From Sulfurimonadaceae bacterium (GTDB lineage Bacteria; Campylobacterota; Campylobacteria; Campylobacterales; Sulfurimonadaceae), in assembly GCA_030610325.1 (NCBI GenBank), contig JAUWRZ010000011.1, forward strand, positions 1 to 15,214: 15,214 nt of DNA, written 5' to 3'. Position 1 is the first letter of the stretch, and every line of letters starts with the position of its first letter. This document shows, piece after piece, positions 1 to 6,999 of this stretch. A program made the translations under genes and the position numbers. The notes under the pieces were generated by a model that was given only the letters and a program-made list of their open reading frames with translations, was not told the DNA's origin and did not search any database.

Positions 1-121
1 AGGACGGGTACTCATAGACTTTGAAGTTTCTGACGAGGCAGTTATCTTCCTTGGTGACACTGATAGGTGCTGCCATCAGAAGGCTTGCAGCCATGCTTAA
101 GAGGATAAAGGTTCTTTTCAT
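1..121 (-). CDS. NosL-like secreted protein, N-terminal 40 residues only (runs off the left edge)
   Basis: The ATG at 121 follows an AGGA ribosome binding site about 6 bases upstream and lies 29 bases after the nosY stop, so it is probably the last visible gene of the nos operon. The first 18 or so residues form a short Sec-type signal peptide ending in a Leu-Met-Ala-Ala stretch. The following segment, EDNCLVRNFKVYEYPS, lines up without gaps to my recollection of the region around the copper motif of Campylobacterota NosL proteins (pattern C-x-V-C-G-M-x-V-x-x-Y-P). Here the second Cys is Arg and the Met is Phe, so the Cys/Met copper ligands would be missing. NosL proteins are periplasmic copper-delivery factors for NosZ. 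I infer a diverged NosL paralogue, but only 40 residues are visible. It could instead be an unrelated small exported protein. Confidence 0.6.
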   Translation of the reverse strand, partial: MKRTFILLSMAASLLMAAPISVTKEDNCLVRNFKVYEYPS

Positions 122-150
122 AGGTTTCCTTTGGGAGATGTGACCGTGGG

Positions 151-978
151 CTAAACCAGGTCTTTGTTTTTAAAGACACTGTAGCCGAAAAAGGCAAAGA
201 GCATACCCAGTACAAGTGGGTAGACAATAGCCAGGAGGACAAACATACTCTGTGAGAGTCTGTCCAGGATATAGAAGGCGACAGGTCCCATGACGGTAAG
301 TTCCGGGTCAAAAAGACTGATCGCCGCGACACGGAAGAGCTCCATAGGGTTGATCAGTGCCAAGGCGATGATCAACTCCTCGTTCATACGGTTTTGCAGC
401 ATCAGGCTGATAAGGGCGATATCGATGAACGCAAGTAGGAATATCCAGACAAAAAAGGAGATCCCCAGTGCCATCTCGGAGGACTTTACGATCGATGAGA
501 TAAAGAACGCTATTCCCAAAAAGACAGAGCTCAGCGAGAAGAGCAGTCCGGTATAGAGAAAGAATATATCCCATGGTACGTTCGCCCCTTTGAAGGAGCC
601 GTAGATGATAGCAAATACCATCGCCATAAACACGGGTAAGAAGACCGTGATAAAACGACCAAAGACCTTCCCCCAGTAATACTGTGCAAGCGAGATGGGA
701 AAGGAGAGCATATACTCGAGGATATGACTGTCGCGATCACCGGAGATGGAACGAACTGTCGTGATCAGGATAAAGATCGGCAGGATGATGATGGTGATCT
801 GGATGTACATCAACAACAGTCGGCTCAATCCACTGAAGCCCATCACCTGTGACTCCGTTATCCCCGCGATGAAAAAGAGTGCGATCAGGCCGCCAAATAC
901 AAGTGAGTAGATGATAAACCACTGGGCGCGGATAGACTCTTTAAGGTCGAGATAGACGATAAGTAATAGATTTTTCAT
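151..978 (-). CDS. nosY: NosY, ABC-type permease for NosZ copper-site maturation
   Basis: This 275-residue polytopic membrane protein has about six hydrophobic segments (roughly residues 18-40, 50-75, 100-125, 135-165, 170-195 and 240-268). It shows the ABC-2 permease pattern, including a cytoplasmic stretch with a conserved Asp/Arg-rich 'SISGDRDSHILEYMLS' motif near residues 77-92. In the NosDFY family it forms the membrane dimer that couples NosF ATP hydrolysis to NosD in the periplasm, for assembly of the CuZ (Cu4S) centre of nitrous oxide reductase. Its ATG overlaps the nosL stop by one base (TAATG), indicating translational coupling. Length and position after nosF/nosL fit the family. 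The first hydrophobic segment follows a short amphipathic N-terminus, and no signal peptide is expected. Confidence 0.93.
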   Translation of the reverse strand: MKNLLLIVYLDLKESIRAQWFIIYSLVFGGLIALFFIAGITESQVMGFSGLSRLLLMYIQITIIILPIFILITTVRSISGDRDSHILEYMLSFPISLAQYYWGKVFGRFITVFLPVFMAMVFAIIYGSFKGANVPWDIFFLYTGLLFSLSSVFLGIAFFISSIVKSSEMALGISFFVWIFLLAFIDIALISLMLQNRMNEELIIALALINPMELFRVAAISLFDPELTVMGPVAFYILDRLSQSMFVLLAIVYPLVLGMLFAFFGYSVFKNKDLV

Positions 979-1451
979 TAATAGCTCTTCTTTAGATTTC
1001 TTGCTTCGACCTTGTTGACTCTCTCTATCATCTGATGATAATCGAGTATCTCAAGTCCAGGCTTCATATTCTCTTTGCTCTTATGGGCACCCAGACCGTA
1101 TGCCATAGGTGTGATGTTATAAGTATCATAAAAAGCGGTTCGGGCATCGATCCACTCTCCGCTCTTGATATCGGTGATCTTAATGATCGCGCGTGTTTCC
1201 CACTCTATCTTCTCCTCTTGAAACCATAAGACAGTACACCCGATGTCATCAAACATATAGGAGCGACCTGTCTGTGGATCGATGACTTGAACCGCATGAT
1301 GACGTTCACTTACGACCATCTTACAGCGTTCGCACATATCACGATCCCAATGGACCTTATGCATTGCGGTAGGGTCTCGCTCCTCACATCCGCTGAAAGT
1401 AATAGTCACTATCAGTGAGAAGAGAAAAAAAAAGATCTTAGACACGCGCAT
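978..1451 (-). CDS. nosL: NosL, copper-binding outer-face lipoprotein
   Basis: The reading frame opens further upstream, but the convincing start is ATG at 1451 (a GTG at 1445 is the alternative). It overlaps the nosF stop by 14 bases and gives 157 residues. A hydrophobic signal segment ends in the lipobox Phe-Ser-Gly-Cys (Cys22), so the mature protein should be a lipoprotein. The copper motif Cys40-x-x-Cys43-x-Met45 is intact, followed by a 'YMFDDIGC' stretch and a 'YGLGAHKS' region typical of NosL. NosL delivers Cu(I) during NosZ maturation and works with NosDFY. The gene sits between nosF and nosY, not after nosY as in the nosDFYL order of Pseudomonas and Paracoccus. Any extended start would overlap nosF by more than 100 bases and hide the signal peptide, so it is rejected. 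Confidence 0.9.
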   Translation of the reverse strand: MRVSKIFFFLFSLIVTITFSGCEERDPTAMHKVHWDRDMCERCKMVVSERHHAVQVIDPQTGRSYMFDDIGCTVLWFQEEKIEWETRAIIKITDIKSGEWIDARTAFYDTYNITPMAYGLGAHKSKENMKPGLEILDYHQMIERVNKVEARNLKKSY

Positions 1452-2076
1452 CCGATACGATCTTACCCAGGTCCATATAGATCTGTCGGTTGACGATGTC
1501 TTTGACCTCTTCGAGTCGGTGGGTGACGAAAAGAGCGATCTTGTTCTCTTCATGCTCTTTCAGCAGGCGGTAGAAGTTGTCTCTTGCCTGTGGATCAAGG
1601 TTCGCAGTCGGTTCATCATAGATCATGATGTCACTTTTCTTGGCAAGTGAGATCGCGATCAGCATCTTCTGTTTCATCCCACCGGAGAGTGTGAAGAACG
1701 ATTTATGGAGGTTTGGCTTAAGGTCAAGTTCCATCTCTTTTGCATAGTGTGCTATCGTCTCTTTCTTTACGTCCGAACTGCTACAGACATAACTAATAAG
1801 CTCATCCAGGCTTAATTTGATAGGAGGGGGCAGCTGCGGTACGAAACTGACATGTTTAAGGATGTCGATGCGTTGCTTGATGGGATCCATCCCATTGATG
1901 CGGATATCGCCATTATTGGGATGATAGTACCCCAAGATCAAGCGGATGAGGGTAGTCTTTCCTGCACCGTTGGCACCCATCAGCGCGACGGCATCGTTCT
2001 TCTCAAAGGAGACGGAGACATTATCAAGTGAGACGGTCTTACCAAACTTTTTTGTGATGTTTGAGACCTCTATCAT
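1438..2076 (-). CDS. nosF: NosF, ABC transporter ATP-binding protein
   Basis: This 212-residue ATPase has every ABC hallmark in order: Walker A GANGAGKTT (residues 34-42), a Q-loop near 81, signature LSGGM (130-134), Walker B IMIYDEP (150-156), D-loop, and a switch His in 'FVTHRLEE' near residue 197. It is shorter than many NosF proteins (about 300 residues) because the C-terminal extension is missing, as is common in this lineage. It supplies the ATP hydrolysis for the NosDFY complex that matures the copper sites of NosZ. Its ATG overlaps the nosH stop by four bases (ATGA), so the two genes are translationally coupled. Identity rests on the ABC motifs plus the flanking nos genes; the motifs alone would fit any ABC ATPase. 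Confidence 0.95.
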   Translation of the reverse strand: MIEVSNITKKFGKTVSLDNVSVSFEKNDAVALMGANGAGKTTLIRLILGYYHPNNGDIRINGMDPIKQRIDILKHVSFVPQLPPPIKLSLDELISYVCSSSDVKKETIAHYAKEMELDLKPNLHKSFFTLSGGMKQKMLIAISLAKKSDIMIYDEPTANLDPQARDNFYRLLKEHEENKIALFVTHRLEEVKDIVNRQIYMDLGKIVSDARV

Positions 2077-2978
2077 ACGAGTGACTTTAGTCTGAACTCA
2101 AAGTTGAGTGCATCTTCATGACAGACGTCCACACAGCGTCCGCAGAGAGTACAGTCGGCTCCGGTGACAAACTTCTCTGTGATGCCTTTCTCTTTGTTAC
2201 CAGCGGCATGTTTGGCTTTGGTGAGATCTAGTACCTGGTTCTCAAAACAGACATCATGGCAGACCATACAGTGGTCACAGTCGTCATTCCACTCTATCCG
2301 TGTAGCACTGATAGGACCAAGCATCCCATAAGAGGTCCCGATAGGGCATATATACCGGCACCAGGCCCGTCGTGAGTAGAAGATCTCGATGGCGAGGACA
2401 GCGATGACCCACATCAGACTGACACTCCAGCCGTAAGCTATGGCACGACTCATGATACCGACGACATTGAAGGTCTCGAAGATGATGTACCCACTGGTAA
2501 ACGCAAGGGTAAGGAAGATAGCCCAGAACGCATAACGTACACGATGATCGAACTCATGCTTTTTAATGATCTTTTTATTGACAAGATGATTGTTGATCTT
2601 CTCGCCGATCTCACTTAGGAGCCCGTAAGGGCAGACCCAGGCACAGTAGCTTCGACCGCCGACAAGCAGATAGACCACAAGGATCGTGACGGTACCGATG
2701 ATCATGTTTATATGCAGTTCATAGGTGGCCAGAAAGGTCTCCATCGTGATAAATGGGTCTATGAGGTGGAAGCCAAGAAAACGTGAACCGTTAAGCGTAC
2801 CTTCAAGGACCTGTATATCTATGGCAAAAGAGAGAAAAAAGGTCAGATGTATAGCTATGACCAGTATCCAGCGTTTGGTACGGTAACTTAGCTTGTTCTT
2901 GCCCTCTTTGGTCTTGGTCATAAAGGTCGACAGAAACGAACTGAACTTGATCGTCTCTCTATTGTTATACTGATCCAT
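2073..2978 (-). CDS. nosH: NosH, NapH-type membrane iron-sulfur quinol dehydrogenase subunit
   Basis: This 301-residue membrane protein has about four transmembrane segments (near 37-57, 88-107, 150-170 and 185-203). It carries two Cys-x3-Cys-Pro motifs (Cys112/Cys116 and Cys207/Cys211) on its cytoplasmic side. At the C-terminus are two ferredoxin [4Fe-4S] clusters, with Cys234/237/240/244 and Cys276/279/282/286. This is the NapH/NosH architecture. In Wolinella, NosG, NosC1, NosC2 and NosH form the electron-transport module that replaces NosR in clade II N2O respiration, linking the quinol pool to cytochrome c and NosZ. A strong GGGGGAG site lies five bases before the ATG, and the gene starts 18 bases after the nosC2 stop. 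No flavin-binding NosR-type domain is present. Confidence 0.95.
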   Translation of the reverse strand: MDQYNNRETIKFSSFLSTFMTKTKEGKNKLSYRTKRWILVIAIHLTFFLSFAIDIQVLEGTLNGSRFLGFHLIDPFITMETFLATYELHINMIIGTVTILVVYLLVGGRSYCAWVCPYGLLSEIGEKINNHLVNKKIIKKHEFDHRVRYAFWAIFLTLAFTSGYIIFETFNVVGIMSRAIAYGWSVSLMWVIAVLAIEIFYSRRAWCRYICPIGTSYGMLGPISATRIEWNDDCDHCMVCHDVCFENQVLDLTKAKHAAGNKEKGITEKFVTGADCTLCGRCVDVCHEDALNFEFRLKSLV

Positions 2979-2996
2979 CTTTCTCCCCCGTTATCA

Positions 2997-3476
2997 CTAT
3001 TGTACTGCTGCCGCTCTGGCTTCGAATTCCCCGATCTCGTCTGCGAACATCTTAAGTTGGTCCTGATCAAGGTTCATCAAGAGCCCCTTCATGATCATGT
3101 TCTCTTTTCTTCCGGCTTTATAGTCGAGTAGCTGTTGATAGACGACTTCGCCTTTGAGTCCTATCAGTTTTGGTCCGATGATCCCTTCACCGTTCATACC
3201 ATGGCAGGAAGCACATTTTCTCTTATAGTCTTTAGAGACTTTGAATCCGCCAACGTTACCGGCCTTGTCTCTCAAAGCTTTGAGCTTGTCCTGCTCGATA
3301 GCACGGTCATCTTTTGCGACAGGGGCATTTGTCTGTGCAGCGGCAGCTGTCCTGCTTCCCATGTCTTCGATAACGGTCGCTGCTTCTCCACCTTGAAAGG
3401 CAGGACCTCTCATAGCAGTCGTGACCATCAGTCCAATGATCAGCAGTGTTAAGATCCCTACAATAATATTCTTCAT
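2997..3476 (-). CDS. nosC2: NosC2, membrane-anchored monohaem cytochrome c
   Basis: This 159-residue protein starts with an uncleaved-looking hydrophobic anchor or signal (residues 4-20). An Ala-rich, charged linker follows, then a class I cytochrome c domain with haem motif Cys88-Ala-Ser-Cys91-His92, followed by 'GIIGPKLIGLKG' and a Met-rich stretch (about 127-135) that can supply the axial Met. Clade II nos clusters carry two such small cytochromes that carry electrons from the NosGH module towards NosZ. The gene is 14 bases downstream of nosC1. Its haem domain resembles NosC1 in the GxIGPxL pattern, but the anchoring differs: NosC1 is a lipoprotein, while this one has a transmembrane helix with no lipobox Cys. 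The C1/C2 numbering follows gene order, so the labels could be exchanged. Confidence 0.9.
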   Translation of the reverse strand: MKNIIVGILTLLIIGLMVTTAMRGPAFQGGEAATVIEDMGSRTAAAAQTNAPVAKDDRAIEQDKLKALRDKAGNVGGFKVSKDYKRKCASCHGMNGEGIIGPKLIGLKGEVVYQQLLDYKAGRKENMIMKGLLMNLDQDQLKMFADEIGEFEARAAAVQ

Positions 3477-3490
3477 TCTTTCAACCTTTC

Positions 3491-4066
3491 TTACTTTCTC
3501 ATCTCGTTGATCTTAGTGTTAAAGTCCTCTATTTCGTTAGCCAGCTTCTCTATCTCTACATCGCTCATCTGCTTGACAAGTTCTGTCATCAGTACATTTG
3601 CATTTGGGTCAGTCTTGAACTTTCTGATCTTCTCAAAGATGTACGTCGCATCTTTATCTAGCAGTGACGGCCCGATCACACCATTGGCATAATCATTATG
3701 ACAAGCAGAGCACTTGACGATGAACTCTTTACTGAGCTTATCGACAAGCATACCTATCTCAATACCCTCATAAGGGCTACGTACCCGCATGTTGGCGTCA
3801 AGCACAGTACGAGGTTTGGCTTCCTCCGCCTTCTCAGTTTTCTCAGCTTTCTCTTCGGTCTGATAATCATAATAGAAAGACTTCTCTTTATTTTTATCTA
3901 CCTCCTGGGCTTTGACCTTCTCTTTGTAGGCATCTTCGTTCTTGGAGACTTCGATCCCGGATGACGTAGCTACTGCAGCACTCTCGGAGGCTTGCTCCTG
4001 CTCTTTTTTCTCACCGCAGCCACTTAAAAGTAGAAGTAGTGTCAGACTTAAGAATATAGTCTTCAT
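3491..4066 (-). CDS. nosC1: NosC1, monohaem cytochrome c lipoprotein
   Basis: This 191-residue protein has a lipoprotein signal ending Leu-Ser-Gly-Cys17. A long, highly charged Lys/Glu linker (about residues 19-90) follows. The C-terminal cytochrome c domain has haem motif Cys119-Ser-Ala-Cys122-His123 and the same GVIGPSL pattern seen in NosC2; a Met after residue 155 is the likely sixth ligand. The linker would let the haem domain swing away from its lipid anchor. The role is electron transfer between the NosG/NosH iron-sulfur proteins and the NosZ cytochrome domain in the periplasm. Its ATG overlaps the nosG stop by four bases (ATGA). Identity is clear as a nos-linked cytochrome c; the low-complexity linker means database matches will cover mainly the last 80 residues. 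Confidence 0.9.
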   Translation of the reverse strand: MKTIFLSLTLLLLLSGCGEKKEQEQASESAAVATSSGIEVSKNEDAYKEKVKAQEVDKNKEKSFYYDYQTEEKAEKTEKAEEAKPRTVLDANMRVRSPYEGIEIGMLVDKLSKEFIVKCSACHNDYANGVIGPSLLDKDATYIFEKIRKFKTDPNANVLMTELVKQMSDVEIEKLANEIEDFNTKINEMRK

Positions 4067-4818
4067 GTGCGTATCCCTTTTTCATAATAGTCTTCGTAAC
4101 TTAGTCTTGGTTTGACGACGATGGCAGGCATGTCAACAGGGCAGACCTCTTCACACACGCCACAGCCTATACAGCCATCATAGATCTCAGGTCGTTTCCC
4201 GCCTTTGGAGTCAGGGACCATCGCGATGGCACTCAATGGGTTTGGCAGTGGACAGATATCAGCACACATGGAACACTGTTGACCTTCAAAGGCATCGACT
4301 TTGTCCAGGACATCCTGTTCAAGCTGTCTGGTGTTTGGGTGCGTATGCATCCTGTCTATGTGCTTTTTAGGTACAGGGGTGTTTGTCATCGCTATACAGC
4401 TGTTTGGAAACTCAAGTACAGCGATCCCCATCTTGATGTCTGTCGCCTTCTCAGTACCGTGATCGAGTGCACCACTCGGGCAGGCAAGAACGCAGGGAAC
4501 AGCTTCACAGGCGTAACAGGCACGTTCACGGGCATCGATGTATGGTGTCCCCTCTCCGGCTCCTTTAAGGATGCCGGCAAGGTGGATGGAGTGATAAGGG
4601 CAGACCTGTTCACACTGGCCACACTTTATACACAGACCAAGGAACTTATCCTCATCGACTGCACCGGGAGGTCGCAGACGAGTCTCTTCCCCATTAAGGT
4701 AAGGGGTACCGAGGATGCCTCCGCCAAGTACCAGTCCGAGGACGCCAAGAGTAGAGTACTGGATGAACTCACGTCTCTTCTTCTCTATTTTTTCTACTTT
4801 TTTCTCTTCTTCAGCCAT
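4063..4818 (-). CDS. nosG: NosG, NapG-type periplasmic ferredoxin with four [4Fe-4S] motifs
   Basis: This 251-residue protein has an N-terminal KRREFIQ twin-arginine-like motif and a Gly/Leu-rich hydrophobic stretch, suggesting Tat export as for NapG. Four cysteine-rich cluster motifs follow: 'CIKCGQCEQVCP', 'CYACEAVPCVLACP', 'CSMCADICP' and 'CIGCGVCEEVCP'. Together with NosH it forms a quinol-dehydrogenase-like module that feeds electrons to the NosC cytochromes. I chose the ATG at 4818, not the in-frame TTG at 4824, because an AAAGGG site lies six bases before the ATG and the TTG would overlap the nosD stop. nosD ends two bases upstream, so the genes are coupled. NapG and NosG share this architecture; the surrounding nos genes and absence of nap genes decide the name. 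Confidence 0.95.
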   Translation of the reverse strand: MAEEEKKVEKIEKKRREFIQYSTLGVLGLVLGGGILGTPYLNGEETRLRPPGAVDEDKFLGLCIKCGQCEQVCPYHSIHLAGILKGAGEGTPYIDARERACYACEAVPCVLACPSGALDHGTEKATDIKMGIAVLEFPNSCIAMTNTPVPKKHIDRMHTHPNTRQLEQDVLDKVDAFEGQQCSMCADICPLPNPLSAIAMVPDSKGGKRPEIYDGCIGCGVCEEVCPVDMPAIVVKPRLSYEDYYEKGIRT

Positions 4819-4820
4819 GA

Positions 4821-6038
4821 TCAACCCTTTTCTCGTAATCTTGGTTTCGCATCTTCCAGTAAAAATACCGGTTCGCTAAACGGGGCCAGTTTGGCCAGAA
4901 AGTTCAGCAGTGAGATCACCGGTGAACCATAAAAGAACTTTACTTCCGGATTGTAAAGCCAGAGTTTGTCTGCGTATTGGTAGACTTTATGCGGAGTGTC
5001 CCCTACATTGTCACCATCGCGGTCAAAACCGGCATAACTGTCCCAGTAATTACCTTCAAAATCGTTCTTATCGGTCTTGCTTCCACGCGAGTCATTGACT
5101 ATATCTTCGATATTACCCAATAAAGTATTATTTTTTATTATGTTGTTCTCACTCAGTGAGTGAAAATGGAGTGCTTCTGCATTATAGAGGATCTTGTTGT
5201 CCTTTATATAGTTATGGGTATCAGGCTCAAAAGGTGAACGGTCGATATAGATACCCTGTGCATTATAGAGTATCGTGTTGCCGGTGATCGTGAAATTGGA
5301 GACATCTTTGAGCCCGATACCCATCCCGGTCGCTCCCAGAGAACTTTTTACGATATTACCGGTAGCTATAGTATCCTGGGAGTACATAAAGAAGATACCG
5401 ACAGAGTTGTACTGATAGCTGTTATTACGCACATAGTTCTTCCCTGCATACATAAAGTGAAGGGAGTAGCGGCAATGCTCTCCAAAGTTCTCTTCGATAT
5501 GGTTACCGTGCGAGTACCATACGACCATATCACGAGATCTGATAAGAGAGTTCTTCTGGACCATATTGTCATTACTGTACCAGAGTCGAAGCCCGTCACC
5601 CCTGAGTCCAAGGTCAAAACCTTTTGAGGTGATGGTGTTGTTTCGGATGATAGAGTTGTTGACCATCTGCATATCGATCCCAAAGAGGCAGTCGGTGATC
5701 GTACAGTCTGATATCTCACACTGAGAAGCATCGGCGATGCTTATGGCTGCGTCAAGCTTATCATGTCGCGCCCCGCTGTTAGTGATGGTAAGGTCTTTCA
5801 GCGTCACATAAGAGCTTCTTATCGTGATGACTGTGCCTTCACCCTCCCCATCGATGATGACACCCTCACTCTTGCCTTCGATGGTGATGGGTTTATTGAT
5901 AGTGAGCTTGCCTTTATAGACCCCTGGGTTCAGCCGAATGATCGACCCTTCTTCAGCGTTGTCGATCGCCTCTTGCAGCGGTGAAGCGTTAGAGAATGTA
6001 AAGAACAGTGCTAAAAGCAGGGAGATCCGAAATATCAT
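4821..6038 (-). CDS. nosD: NosD, periplasmic right-handed beta-helix copper-site maturation protein
   Basis: This 405-residue protein has a cleavable Sec signal peptide (residues 1-18). Successive carbohydrate-binding/sugar-hydrolase (CASH) style parallel beta-helix repeats follow, visible as recurring 'N-x-I-x-x-N' turns such as 'NNSIIRNNTI' and 'NYIKDNKILYN' from about residue 40 to 330. A C-terminal segment contains 'NYWDSYAGFDRDGDNVGD', a Ca2+-loop-like motif common in NosD. NosD receives copper (from NosL) and, with the NosFY ABC transporter, matures the CuZ centre of NosZ. It starts five bases after the nosB stop, and its own stop is two bases before the nosG ATG. Length and repeats match the family; nothing looks broken. 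Confidence 0.95.
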   Translation of the reverse strand: MIFRISLLLALFFTFSNASPLQEAIDNAEEGSIIRLNPGVYKGKLTINKPITIEGKSEGVIIDGEGEGTVITIRSSYVTLKDLTITNSGARHDKLDAAISIADASQCEISDCTITDCLFGIDMQMVNNSIIRNNTITSKGFDLGLRGDGLRLWYSNDNMVQKNSLIRSRDMVVWYSHGNHIEENFGEHCRYSLHFMYAGKNYVRNNSYQYNSVGIFFMYSQDTIATGNIVKSSLGATGMGIGLKDVSNFTITGNTILYNAQGIYIDRSPFEPDTHNYIKDNKILYNAEALHFHSLSENNIIKNNTLLGNIEDIVNDSRGSKTDKNDFEGNYWDSYAGFDRDGDNVGDTPHKVYQYADKLWLYNPEVKFFYGSPVISLLNFLAKLAPFSEPVFLLEDAKPRLREKG

Positions 6039-6043
6039 GAAGA

Positions 6044-6826
6044 CTACTCACTGCTCTCTTTGATCGCTTTTTTTCTTGCCATGACGGCTAAAAGCGAGAA
6101 GAGCGAGATCAACAGTATCATATAGAAACCGATGGTTGGGTAGGAGTGCGTGACAAACTGGGCGATCTTTCCATCACCAAAGACGGTCGGCATAAAAGGC
6201 TTTATCTTGAACGCGCCCCAGTCATGCAGGTTGTGTCCAAACCAGTAGAGCCAGTAAGAGTAGTCAGCCATGAACAGCAGTGGAAGTGATACCGGGACAA
6301 GCATGGCATAGATGAATATCTTGGCGTTATAGGCGATAAAGTAGATGATGGCTAAAGAGAGTAACAGGAGTGCGTAGATACCTATCTCCCGTTCCAGTGT
6401 ACCGCCGACCCACATAGGGTCCATACCAACGTAGTGGTTGATGGTGTTCATCTCATGGACTTCACCACTGTAGCCATCAAAGTGAAAGAAGACAGGTATG
6501 CCTTCAGGAAAGGCCTCTTTAGGATAGTTGGGCGCTTCGAGTGAGACAGCCCAGATGGGTAGTGATGCGACTCCAAGTTCAGCAGAGTATTCGATCATCG
6601 CCATCAGGTCATTATGGGCAGCATCAGGTGTCGTGGTACTGATATATCTGCCTTTACTGTAGAAGTCCCATACTTTAGCGGTAAAAGGGGAGATGTCTTC
6701 GACCCTATCTTCATGGACAGCGTTAAGGGTGCCATGAAAAGCTATCATCGGAAAGGTGAACGAGAACGTCAGGATGATCAGTGCAATTGCCGCGAAGATC
6801 TTTGACTTTAAAAAACTGGGATGCAT
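6044..6826 (-). CDS. nosB: NosB, clade II-specific integral membrane protein of the nos cluster
   Basis: This 260-residue protein has an N-terminal transmembrane helix (about 10-32), a large polar loop (about 35-145) that is probably periplasmic, then three more hydrophobic helices (about 147-165, 168-190 and 232-252). The loop holds several His, Trp and Met residues, for example 'NHYVGMDPMWVGG'. A further short loop, 'WFGHNLHDWG', separates helices 3 and 4. Genes of this type sit directly after nosZ in clade II clusters, and in Wolinella NosB is required for N2O respiration; its biochemical role is not known. An AAAGGA ribosome binding site precedes the ATG. It is the first gene after the 173-bp gap downstream of nosZ and probably has its own promoter. 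The name rests on position plus topology. Confidence 0.88.
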   Translation of the reverse strand: MHPSFLKSKIFAAIALIILTFSFTFPMIAFHGTLNAVHEDRVEDISPFTAKVWDFYSKGRYISTTTPDAAHNDLMAMIEYSAELGVASLPIWAVSLEAPNYPKEAFPEGIPVFFHFDGYSGEVHEMNTINHYVGMDPMWVGGTLEREIGIYALLLLSLAIIYFIAYNAKIFIYAMLVPVSLPLLFMADYSYWLYWFGHNLHDWGAFKIKPFMPTVFGDGKIAQFVTHSYPTIGFYMILLISLFSLLAVMARKKAIKESSE

Positions 6827-6921
6827 CGGTGTTCCTTTGTTAAATCTTATGTATAAGGTCTTTATAGAGTCTCATAAATAAAATTTATACTTGATTGTTT
6901 AATGTATTCATATTTGTTTGT

Positions 6922-6963
6922 ATTTTAGCTTATAGAGGGGGAATTGTTATTGATATCTATCAA
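6922..6963 (-). promoter_or_regulatory. Fnr/Crp-type (Nss-like) box and -10 element driving nosB-nosY
   Basis: Positions 6950-6963 read TTGATAGATATCAA on the minus strand, a perfect TTGAT-N4-ATCAA dyad. The hexamer TAAAAT at 6927-6922 lies exactly where a class II Fnr/Crp promoter expects its -10 (box centred at -41.5), predicting a start near 6915 and a leader of about 90 bases to nosB. In Wolinella the nos genes are controlled by Crp/Fnr-family Nss regulators. The binding protein cannot be told from the site alone. Confidence 0.8.
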
Positions 6964-6966
6964 CGA

Positions 6967-6990
6967 AACAAAGGAGAGTCCTCCTTTGTT
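6967..6990 (-). terminator. Hairpin after nosZ, probable leaky terminator or mRNA 3' stabiliser
   Basis: A perfect 10-bp stem (arms 6967-6976 and 6981-6990) with a 4-base loop starts 9 bases after the nosZ stop. On the transcript it is followed by an interrupted T tract (TTTGTTTCGTT counting the end of the arm). The stem has only four G:C pairs, and the tail is broken by G and C, so termination is probably partial. It would raise nosZ mRNA relative to the downstream assembly genes. Confidence 0.65.
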
Positions 6991-6999
6991 ACTTGTTGG

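Noticed and set aside
1452..1553. Upstream extension of nosL to a start at 1553 (191 residues).
   Set aside because: It would overlap nosF by over 100 bases with a low-complexity Ser/Arg leader and bury the lipoprotein signal; ATG 1451 gives a normal signal peptide.
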